Shown piece by piece: positions 1 to 5,885 of a stretch of 7,761 nucleotides of DNA. Source of the stretch: SABY01 sp964612515 (lineage in GTDB: Bacteria > Bacteroidota > Bacteroidia > Bacteroidales > 4484-276). How positions within the stretch are numbered: position 1 is the stretch's first letter; every line of letters starts with the position of its first letter. Both the position numbers and the translations under genes were made by a program. The stretch covers positions 1-7,761 of the forward strand of contig CAZTCX010000176.1 in assembly GCA_964612515.1 (NCBI GenBank). The letters run 5' to 3'. The notes beneath the pieces are model-generated. The model was given only the letters and a program-made list of their open reading frames with translations. It was not told the origin of the DNA and did not search any database.

Positions 1-60
1 AACGAACAACAAACACCAAACAACACCTGCCCTGAGCGTAGTCGAAGGGAACAACGAACA
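1..60. repeat. Interspersed repeat unit, single core copy (same family as 5743-5885)
   Basis: A 20-bp core, CCCTGAGCGTAGTCGAAGGG, lies at 30-49. Low-complexity sequence made of AACAAC, AACGAAC and AACACC words flanks it on both sides, and AACAACGAAC follows the core directly. The identical core occurs at 5776-5795 with the same downstream flank, so this is one dispersed family. The core ends pair (CCCT with AGGG) but its middle pairs poorly, so it is only a weak palindrome. From general knowledge, cores of this type are scattered in intergenic DNA of many Bacteroidota and other environmental genomes. The array may extend beyond the left edge of the window. No coding potential is assigned to it. 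Confidence 0.85.
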
Positions 61-66
61 TTTCTG

Positions 67-74
67 TACTTTTG
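67..74 (+). promoter_or_regulatory. Putative Bacteroidota -7 promoter element (TACTTTTG)
   Basis: TACTTTTG matches the Bacteroidota primary sigma factor -7 consensus TAnnTTTG and lies 17 bp before the ATG at 92, which would give a short leader. No clear -33 TTG box is seen at the expected distance, because the repeat occupies that position. It is the only promoter-like element before the first rightward gene. Confidence 0.45.
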
Positions 75-91
75 TAAACATTTAGACAATT

Positions 92-1186
92 ATGAAATTT
101 AAGATAGGCGACAAAGTAAACTTCCTCAATGATAACGGTGGCGGCATTGTAACGAAAATCATCAGCGCCAGCCTGGTAAATATTCAGATTGAAGATGGTT
201 TTGAAATTCCCACGCTCACCAACGAGTTGGTGCTGGCCAACGAACTGGCAAGCTTTGACCGGAAACGCGGTGATTTCTTTACTTCTTCCCGATCGTTAGC
301 CGCGCCGACCAAACCCGAAAAAGAGGATCCCATTCATTTTGATAATCGTACCAGCAAGCTGCGGGTTTTTAAAGCAAAAGGCGACGACAAAAAAGGGTTG
401 TATCTGGCTTACGTCCCGCAGGATCAAAAGTGGCTACTCACCGGACTCATTGATATTTATCTGGTAAACTTTACCAACTATGAGGTGCTTTTTAGTTTGT
501 TTTTGCGCAAAGAAAATGGCGCCTGGGAAGGGCGCGACTACGATGCCATTCCGCCCGAAAGTCGCCTCTTGCTGGCCTCGATAGATCGCGAAGATATCGA
601 GCTGTGGACCTATGGTGTGATTCAGGCACTTTACCACAAGGAACTTTCTGACTCGGTGCTGGCGCCCGTCAACAGCACTTTTAGCTTTAAGCCCGCACGC
701 CTCTATCGCGAAAATGTGTACATCGACTCGTCATTTCTGCAGGAGAAGGCATTCCTGTTTCTTGTGAATGAAATTGCTACACAGCAGGCTGTTGCCGAAA
801 GATCGGAAGATGAAAAATACGACGAGGAAGTGCAGATGCAAAATGCCAAACCACAGCAGCCCAAAGAGATCATCGACAAGCACAAAACCAGTCCGCGCGA
901 AGCGGTGGTCGATTTGCACATTGGCGAACTCACCGAGGATTATTCCAAAATGAGCAATCAGGAGATGCTTAACCTGCAGCTCAACTATTTCGTGCGGTGC
1001 CTGGAAAGCGCCATCAAAAACTATCTTACCAAAATAACTTTTATCCATGGCGTGGGCGATGGCATCCTGAAATCAAAAATCCTGGAAATTCTCAAAGCCT
1101 ACGACAACGTGAAAACCCGCGATGCATCCATGAAAGACTTTGGCTACGGCGCCACGGAGGTGCTCATCTGGCACCGCAATTCCTGA
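92..1186 (+). CDS. DUF2027 domain protein with C-terminal Smr domain
   Basis: This 364-residue soluble protein has no signal peptide. Residues 1-50 (KIGDKVNFLNDNGGG through FEIPTLTNELV) form a small beta-barrel-like N-terminal module typical of the Bacteroidota DUF2027/Smr family. Residues about 100-230 are the beta-rich DUF2027 core (GLYLAYVPQDQKWLLTG through PARLYRENVYID). A charged, probably flexible linker covers about 232-268. Residues about 270-364 are an Smr domain, with VVDLHIGEL at 272-280 and FIHGVGDGILK around 317-327. Smr domains, first known from MutS2, bind nucleic acid and some have endonuclease activity. The usual DLHG motif reads DLHI here, which I recall as normal for this subfamily. 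The ATG start follows a promoter-like box and matches the family N-terminus, and translation ends at a TGA. The exact role is unknown; a nucleic-acid function is inferred from Smr only. Confidence 0.9.
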   Translation: MKFKIGDKVNFLNDNGGGIVTKIISASLVNIQIEDGFEIPTLTNELVLANELASFDRKRGDFFTSSRSLAAPTKPEKEDPIHFDNRTSKLRVFKAKGDDKKGLYLAYVPQDQKWLLTGLIDIYLVNFTNYEVLFSLFLRKENGAWEGRDYDAIPPESRLLLASIDREDIELWTYGVIQALYHKELSDSVLAPVNSTFSFKPARLYRENVYIDSSFLQEKAFLFLVNEIATQQAVAERSEDEKYDEEVQMQNAKPQQPKEIIDKHKTSPREAVVDLHIGELTEDYSKMSNQEMLNLQLNYFVRCLESAIKNYLTKITFIHGVGDGILKSKILEILKAYDNVKTRDASMKDFGYGATEVLIWHRNS

Positions 1187-1193
1187 TTCTGAT

Positions 1194-1201
1194 TATTTTT
1201 G
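1194..1201 (+). promoter_or_regulatory. Putative Bacteroidota -7 promoter element (TATTTTTG)
   Basis: TATTTTTG fits TAnnTTTG and lies in the 52-bp gap between the Smr gene stop (1186) and the ATG at 1239, followed by an AT-rich leader. This suggests the secreted-protein gene can be transcribed on its own as well as by readthrough. No -33 box is evident, so confidence is limited. Confidence 0.35.
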
Positions 1202-1238
1202 TAAAAATATTTTTTCGATCTCAATAAGTTTTGATGTA

Positions 1239-2621
1239 ATGAAAAGCATGACTAAAAAACAACAATACCTCTTCCGGTGGCTCTGTCTGGCGGGGATGTG
1301 GTTTTCAACATTTGGGCTGGCCTATGGCTTTTCGGGTAACGATTTGGCATCACTGCGCGACACACTTTATCCGCAAATCGTGGTGCAGCCCGATTCCTTT
1401 TATCTGATTATGAAACCAGATACATTGATGCATCGGCAACTGCTTGTAACCAATACCGGCAACGACACGCTTTTCTTTAGCATCAACACCACTCCCGACA
1501 AGGCCACTGGTGTTGTAAATAATTCTCCACGAAGCATCCAGGGTTCTACGCTCACCTGCAATCCGCAGAAATACGATCCCGGCGAAACCAGCGATTTCAC
1601 TTTTCAACTTACCAATGGAAGCCCCGACAACGAATGGCTTAATAAGCTTGTCATCGACTTTCCGGCGGGAGTCACTCTTAATTATGCTACTAACTTTACC
1701 GGTGGAAGCCTGGGGCCTTTGGTTTATAATGGCGCCACAGGCAATGGTGTGGTTGTAAGTTGGAATGATGCCAATGGTGGCAATGGTAATATTTTGCCCG
1801 GCGAAACGGCCGTTGCGGTAGTCGGCCTCACCTTCGATGCCAACCTCACAAATACACTTGATTTGGTGTACACCATCAGTGGAGACATTCATGGTGGTGA
1901 GCCGCATACCATTACCGACACGCTGCATCTGGCACCGCGTGACATCTGGCTCGTTGCCACACCCGATAACGCTATGGTACTGCCGGGAGAGACCAAACCG
2001 GTTGATTTGCTTTTCAACTCCGGCGCCTTCACCATCGGGAATCATCAGCGCAATTTTCAGATACTTAGCAACGACACCGCTACACCGGTTGTAGATATTC
2101 CTGTAAAGTTGATCGTTTTCCCCTACAACATGCAGCAGAACATCACCATACCGGCGGGATGGAGCGGCCTCTCCACGTATGTGCTTCCTTTCAAGACGAA
2201 ACTATCGGATATTTTCGACACCACAGCTTATCATATCGATGTGATGTTCGACCTGGAGGGGCGCATGTTCTGGCCTGGCCAGGGCGTAAACACCATTGTA
2301 AACTGGGATACTTTTGAAGGCTATATCATCAAAGCCAAAGAGCCTTTTCAGATCAAACTGGGCGGGGTGTTTGAAATATCGCAAACAATACTTTTGCAGC
2401 AGGGATGGAATGTGATGCCGGTGCTTAGCTCGGTACCTGCAAGCACCTTTGTGGTGTTTCGCGATCTGGATGAGATTATTGATGTAGTGTATGAAATAGG
2501 TGGTGATAAAGTTTATTGGCCATCTCAAAATATCTACACGCTCACCACCTTATTGCCAGGCAAAGCCTACTACATCCGCGTAAGCGAAGATTGTTCTTTT
2601 GCTTTTCCGTCGCCGTTTTAG
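1239..2621 (+). CDS. Secreted beta-sandwich protein with duplicated C-terminal GW module
   Basis: I chose the ATG at 1239 (460 residues) because it opens on a signal peptide: basic MKSMTKKQQ, a hydrophobic stretch at about 11-29, and probable cleavage near residues 28-31. A start at 1248 is also possible. The in-frame ATG at 1140 would overlap the upstream gene and put 33 unlikely residues ahead of the signal. The mature protein is beta-rich. Residues about 43-86 (LLVTNTGNDTLFF) and 243-297 resemble ASH/HYDIN-like Ig modules. The region between (LTCNPQKYDPGE through SGDIHGGEPHTITDTLHL) resembles an adhesion or extracellular beta domain. Residues about 300-455 are two copies of one module, with GW at 307-308 and 389-390. 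No type IX secretion C-terminal signal, lipobox, enzyme motif or membrane anchor is recognised. Function is unknown; surface or extracellular placement is inferred. Confidence 0.8.
   Translation: MKSMTKKQQYLFRWLCLAGMWFSTFGLAYGFSGNDLASLRDTLYPQIVVQPDSFYLIMKPDTLMHRQLLVTNTGNDTLFFSINTTPDKATGVVNNSPRSIQGSTLTCNPQKYDPGETSDFTFQLTNGSPDNEWLNKLVIDFPAGVTLNYATNFTGGSLGPLVYNGATGNGVVVSWNDANGGNGNILPGETAVAVVGLTFDANLTNTLDLVYTISGDIHGGEPHTITDTLHLAPRDIWLVATPDNAMVLPGETKPVDLLFNSGAFTIGNHQRNFQILSNDTATPVVDIPVKLIVFPYNMQQNITIPAGWSGLSTYVLPFKTKLSDIFDTTAYHIDVMFDLEGRMFWPGQGVNTIVNWDTFEGYIIKAKEPFQIKLGGVFEISQTILLQQGWNVMPVLSSVPASTFVVFRDLDEIIDVVYEIGGDKVYWPSQNIYTLTTLLPGKAYYIRVSEDCSFAFPSPF
2142..2603 (+). repeat. Internal protein duplication, two modules of about 82 residues
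   Basis: Within the secreted protein, the stretch starting ITIPAGWSGLSTYVLP (residue 302) is matched by ILLQQGWNVMPVLS (about residue 384). The GW pairs are 82 residues apart. Later landmarks also correspond: GRMFWPGQGVNTI with DKVYWPSQNIYTL, and GYIIKAKEPFQI with GKAYYIRVSEDCSF. The copies are diverged, so this is an old protein-level duplication and not a recent DNA repeat. The second copy ends almost at the C-terminus. Confidence 0.65.
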
Positions 2622-2673
2622 CAAGTTTTCCAGCACGTCATTTATTTCGTAGAGAAGGGTCGGGGGTGAGGTA

Positions 2674-3435
2674 CTAATCCGTTTTTGCAAGCATACGCGT
2701 AAGTTCAATAAACTGCTCCAAATTTAACTGCTCCGGACGTTTGTTAAAGATGTCGTGTTCCGCTGAATCAAGATGCCTGGTCCAAATCCCGCGGAGCGAA
2801 TTCCGCATTGTTTTGCGCCGCTGATTGAAAGCTGTTTTTACAACTTCAAAAAATAGCTTCTCATCCACTCCCAGCGAAAAATTCTCTTTTCGTTGCAGGC
2901 GTATCACCGCCGACTTGACGCGTGGTGGCGGTATAAAAACCTTTTCGTTCACCGTGAAGAGATATTCTATTTCATAAAAAGCTCCCAAAAGCACCGTCAT
3001 AATGCCGTAGGTTTTGTTGCCTGGCGGCGCTGCAAGCCGCTCGGCCACCTCTTTTTGTATCATGCCCACCACTTGCGGTATTTGGCTTCGGTATTGTAAA
3101 ACCCGAAAAAATATCTGGCTCGAAATGTTGTAGGGAAGGTTTCCGATGATGGAATATTCACTGGGGAAAATGGCGCTAAGATCGGTTTTCAGAAAATCGC
3201 CTTCGATGATGTTCTCGCCAAGCGATGGGAAATGCTCCTGCAGATATGCTACCGACTGCCGGTCGATCTCGATAACTTTGAGCTGCTGCACATGATCCCG
3301 CAAGAATTTGGTGAGAACGCCAGTACCTGGACCCACTTCCAACACCTGATCGCATACCGTGAGGCTGCTGACAATTTTTTGTGCGATGTTGTCGTCGGCA
3401 AGGAAATGTTGCCCCAGGCTTTTCTTGGGTCGAAC
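2674..3435 (-). CDS. rsmA: 16S rRNA (adenine1518/1519-N6) dimethyltransferase, 5' end defective or misassembled
   Basis: RsmA/KsgA dimethylates two adjacent adenines in the helix 45 loop of 16S rRNA using S-adenosylmethionine, late in 30S assembly. Counting V of VRPKK as residue 1, SLGQHFL (6-12) is the N-terminal SAM-binding motif. LEVGPGTG (32-39) is motif I, VIEIDR (54-59) the acidic motif II, EGDFLKTD (78-85) motif III and NLPYN (99-103) the catalytic motif IV. A C-terminal rRNA-binding domain follows, ending in LTRMLAKTD and TAG. About 253 residues is the normal family length. The start is the problem. No ATG, GTG or TTG lies in frame between the TGA at 3441-3439 and the GTG at 3345, and starting at 3345 would remove the conserved SAM motif. 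The ATG at 3437 is out of frame by one base. The coordinates given cover the homologous region. Product identity is near certain; whether the gene is intact is not. Confidence 0.85.
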   Translation of the reverse strand, partial: VRPKKSLGQHFLADDNIAQKIVSSLTVCDQVLEVGPGTGVLTKFLRDHVQQLKVIEIDRQSVAYLQEHFPSLGENIIEGDFLKTDLSAIFPSEYSIIGNLPYNISSQIFFRVLQYRSQIPQVVGMIQKEVAERLAAPPGNKTYGIMTVLLGAFYEIEYLFTVNEKVFIPPPRVKSAVIRLQRKENFSLGVDEKLFFEVVKTAFNQRRKTMRNSLRGIWTRHLDSAEHDIFNKRPEQLNLEQFIELTRMLAKTD

Positions 3436-3438
3436 ATA

Positions 3439-3468
3439 TCAGGTATCGGAAGGGAAATTCTTTTTCAT
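3439..3468 (-). other. Short open frame MKKNFPSDT ending in TGA, in frame with rsmA
   Basis: An ATG at 3468-3466 opens nine codons (MKKNFPSDT) and stops at TGA 3441-3439, in the same frame as the rsmA homology that resumes at TAT-GTT-CGA. It may be the original N-terminus of rsmA interrupted by a nonsense codon, or chance sequence ahead of a start at 3437. TGA is a genuine stop elsewhere in the window (the Smr gene ends on it at 1184-1186), so recoding of TGA is not supported. Confidence 0.5.
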
Positions 3469-3715
3469 ATTAATTTACATCAGCAGGTCTGAACGGCAAA
3501 ACGGTTGCGGTTTTTGTAATTTAGAGAATGAGGTTATGGGAAAAGATATTGACACCTGTTTAAAATACTAAGAAGTAGCTTTTGATCTTTTGATATTGAA
3601 ATTTATTTGGGACTTGCATTATTGCAAATCGTAATTTCCTTTTTTGGAATTTATTTGGAACTTGCCTTATTGGAATTTGGTAATTTGATGAAGCACATCT
3701 ACACCCCGTAAAAAG
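3469..3715. other. AT-rich spacer between the TPR gene and rsmA
   Basis: I see no complete gene in these 247 bases. On the plus strand, GTTTTTGTAATTT is followed by an 11-codon frame (MRLWEKILTPV, 3528-3563) that ends in TAA. It is too short to call and could be a remnant of a lost gene. The distal part holds the 48-bp-spaced duplication described separately. No convincing terminator hairpin for the TPR gene and no clear TAnnTTTG promoter for rsmA were found. Confidence 0.6.
3598..3688. repeat. Imperfect tandem duplication, 48-bp period
   Basis: The copy at 3598-3640 (AATTTATTTGGGACTTGC..., then TTATTGCAAATCGTAATTT) is repeated at 3646-3688 (AATTTATTTGGAACTTGC..., then TTATTGGAATTTGGTAATTT). 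The offset is 48 bp, with several substitutions and a one-base length difference near the end. Because 48 is a multiple of three, one plus-strand frame stays open across both copies (IYLGLALLQ, then IYLELALLE). That frame has no ATG and a TGA just before it, so no gene is called. It may be a decayed coding fragment or a low-complexity repeat. Confidence 0.6.
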
Positions 3716-5584
3716 CTAGTTGATCATATCGCCGCGCAACTCTCTGAAACGTTTGCGGGCTTCCACCACGAAGAGACTTCCAGGATATTCGGTCATCAGC
3801 CGTTCATAGAGCATCATGGCCTGAGCGGGATCATTGTAATGCTCGTCATAAAGCCGTGCGCGCAGCATCAACGCATTGTCGGCAAGAATATCCTCCGGAT
3901 ACATGTCGGTAACTTTTTCCAGCAAACTATCGGCCGCCTTCCAGTTGCCCTTTTTCATCATGATGTCAGCTTTTTTATACAACACATCATCGTTCAGTGG
4001 ATGCCAAAGCGCTAATTTCTGTATCGAATCCAGCACAATTAGCGCCTCATCAGGTTTATTGCGATACACCAGCAGGTCGGCGCGGGCATAATAGCCAAGT
4101 GCCGTGTAGGTGCTGTCCATGTCGATGTTGTCGCTGATGAGTAGCGAAAGTTCCATTGCATCGTTGGCGATGAGCTTGGACGTGGCGGCTTTCAGCACGT
4201 CGAGCTGCATCTTTGCCCAGTTAAACTCGCCAATGTAATAGGAGAGCTTTGCATTCTTAAACTTGGCAAGATGCCCCACAGGATCATTTTTAAAATCATA
4301 GTCCACCTGCGAATATAGCAGTGTGGCATCCCATTCGCGATCGTTAAACAGCAGAATGTCGGCTAGTTCTATCTTACATTGAGCAGTGAGCTGCGGCGAT
4401 ACCGCTGGCATAGCCACAGCTTTTTCGAGCAGGGCAATGGCTTCGTTGTATTTGTCCAGGTAAAATGCCTGCAAATGCGCCAGGTATTTCATAATGGTGA
4501 TGGTGGAGCTGTTTTCGCCAAACTCCTTCAGCGCCGACTCATATTCACGTTCAAGCGCAATGAGGTCATCGTGGGTATAGTCGAGGCGATGGGTAATTTT
4601 CAGATAGCGCGCGTTGAGCAACCCAATGCGTGCATCCAGATAGTACTGCAACTTCTCGCCTTTGGCCAGTACATATTGGTAGGCATCAATCGCCACATCA
4701 TACGCTTCATTATTCAAACTTATCAGCGCCAGGTCGATCACCGCACGCCCATCGCCGCCCAGTCGCCGGTCGATTGATTTGCTTTGCAACAGCGCCAGGT
4801 CAAAATCTTTTTGCTGAATAGCGTACCAGATGAGCATCTCCGAATAATAAATTTTATCAGGATTCTTTTGTACGCGTCGTAGCAGTTCCGTGCGTATAGC
4901 CTCGCCTATTGTACCTTCCTTGTCATTATCAAGCGCCGACTGCAGCCGCCCTTTGATGTATTCCATCCGCGACAGGTCGTTGTCCATCAGGTTCAAATAT
5001 TCGCTCACCATGTCGGTGTAGTCGTTCATCTGCGAATACATCTGCGCAAGCTCCAGGTTAAACTGATAATCCTGTATCAACTGCCGTCCTTTGAGGTAGG
5101 TCTGCAGGGCGTACTCTGTCTGGCCTCGGTAGTTGTAGGCACCGGCCAGATCATTTACCTGGTTGCGGTCGCCGGTAAGTTTGCTGAGCGCCTCATCCCA
5201 TAGCTTTTTGGCTTTGTTTTGGTCGCCCTGCAACGAATAGATGTAACCCTCATCTACCAGAAATCGCAAAGTGCCCGGATTTTCTTTTTGCTCACGGCGC
5301 ACCACCTTCAGTGCGGTTTTATAATCCTGCAGTTCGGTGAGGCAAAAAATATAGTAGGTATAAAAATAGCGTGTTTTCTTCTCGTCGTACAATTTGGCGT
5401 AAAGCTCCACGGCCTTTTCGTACTCTTTGTTTTTCATGTATTCGGCGGCAAGTTTCTCGTCGTCGGGTTTCTCTATCTTACTTTTGGCGGTTTCAGCCTG
5501 TGGAAATGCCGGTATCTCCTGCGCCGGCAAAAAATTCGTTGCGCCAAAGAGCGCTATTAATAATATGGTGTAAATTTTTTTCAT
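3716..5584 (-). CDS. Secreted tetratricopeptide repeat (TPR) protein
   Basis: The ATG at 5584 gives 622 residues beginning with a clear signal peptide: MKKIYTILLIALFGATNF, then cleavage near LPAQ-E at about residue 22. There is no cysteine there, so it is not a lipoprotein. The frame stays open 99 codons further upstream, but that stretch translates the interspersed repeat and is not credible; MDCF four codons upstream is the only near alternative. The mature protein is almost wholly helical TPR-like hairpins. Clear examples are AAEYMKNKEYEKAVELYAKLY near 45-65, the pair following it to about 135, and the C-terminal array (VLYKKADIMMKKGNWKAADS, then ARLYDEHYNDPAQAMMLYERL). It ends FRELRGDMIN. 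TPRs bind partner proteins, so a periplasmic or outer-membrane scaffolding role is inferred; no enzymatic motif is seen. It lies downstream of serS on the same strand, separated by about 300 bp of repeats. Confidence 0.85.
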   Translation of the reverse strand: MKKIYTILLIALFGATNFLPAQEIPAFPQAETAKSKIEKPDDEKLAAEYMKNKEYEKAVELYAKLYDEKKTRYFYTYYIFCLTELQDYKTALKVVRREQKENPGTLRFLVDEGYIYSLQGDQNKAKKLWDEALSKLTGDRNQVNDLAGAYNYRGQTEYALQTYLKGRQLIQDYQFNLELAQMYSQMNDYTDMVSEYLNLMDNDLSRMEYIKGRLQSALDNDKEGTIGEAIRTELLRRVQKNPDKIYYSEMLIWYAIQQKDFDLALLQSKSIDRRLGGDGRAVIDLALISLNNEAYDVAIDAYQYVLAKGEKLQYYLDARIGLLNARYLKITHRLDYTHDDLIALEREYESALKEFGENSSTITIMKYLAHLQAFYLDKYNEAIALLEKAVAMPAVSPQLTAQCKIELADILLFNDREWDATLLYSQVDYDFKNDPVGHLAKFKNAKLSYYIGEFNWAKMQLDVLKAATSKLIANDAMELSLLISDNIDMDSTYTALGYYARADLLVYRNKPDEALIVLDSIQKLALWHPLNDDVLYKKADIMMKKGNWKAADSLLEKVTDMYPEDILADNALMLRARLYDEHYNDPAQAMMLYERLMTEYPGSLFVVEARKRFRELRGDMIN

Positions 5585-5742
5585 AAAGCAATCCATTCCG
5601 GAGTTTACAAAACCCCAAAGCGGTTCAAATATTTTGTAGGCAGCCGCTGACGAAGGTTTATTTTTTAGTAAAACATAACTGCATCGATAATGTTGGATTT
5701 TTTTATTGTCCGCGAAATTCCGCCCTTTGGGGTTGCGAACCC
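5585..5742. other. Upstream region of the TPR gene
   Basis: These 158 bases between the TPR start and the repeat array hold no gene. On the minus strand the sequence before the ATG contains GGTTTTGTAAAC and ATATTTGAACC, which partly resemble Bacteroidota promoter boxes, but neither gives a full TAnnTTTG match. A small inverted repeat, GGGTT-GCG-AACCC, sits at 5730-5742 at the edge of the repeat array. The TPR promoter probably lies here but cannot be placed. Confidence 0.45.
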
Positions 5743-5885
5743 GAACAATAAACAACGAACAACGAACACCACTCGCCCTGAGCGTAGTCGAAGGGAACAA
5801 CGAACACCACTCGCCCAGAGCTAGTCGAAGGGAACAACAAACAACGAACAACACTTGCCCTGAGCCTGTCGAAGGGAACAACGAA
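5743..5885. repeat. Interspersed repeat array with three cores
   Basis: Three related GC-rich cores lie in AACAACGAAC-type low-complexity spacers. Core A (5776-5795) is CCCTGAGCGTAGTCGAAGGG, core B (5814-5832) is CCCAGAGCTAGTCGAAGGG, and core C (5858-5876) is CCCTGAGCCTGTCGAAGGG. An identical 18-bp spacer, AACAACGAACACCACTCG, precedes A (5758-5775) and B (5796-5813), so A and B form a tandem duplication of about 38 bp. Core A is identical to the core at 30-49. All cores have the same orientation. The array touches the serS stop codon, so it forms the serS 3' flank. Six-frame translation gives spurious peptides such as LSVVEG, PEPVEG and FPSTGSGQ, which should not be annotated. Confidence 0.9.

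Noticed and set aside
1140..1238. Upstream start for the secreted protein at 1140
   Set aside because: It overlaps the Smr gene by 47 bp and would place 33 residues before the signal peptide.
1350..2045. 231-codon minus-strand frame opposite the secreted protein
   Set aside because: The sense frame has a signal peptide and domain-like structure; the antisense product has none.
3249..3437. Frame starting MFDPRKAWGN on the minus strand
   Set aside because: It is the out-of-frame reading of rsmA from the nearest ATG; the conserved residues lie in the neighbouring frame.
3439..3441. TGA recoding (Trp, Gly or selenocysteine) in rsmA
   Set aside because: TGA terminates the Smr gene normally, no selenocysteine insertion stem is apparent next to it, and KsgA has no known selenocysteine.
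5585..5881. 99-codon N-terminal extension of the TPR protein
   Set aside because: It translates the interspersed repeat (FPSTGSGQ, FPSTTLRAS) and precedes a clean signal peptide that must be N-terminal to work.
5743..5885. CRISPR array
   Set aside because: Repeats are under 21 bp, spacers are low-complexity and two are identical, and no cas genes are present.
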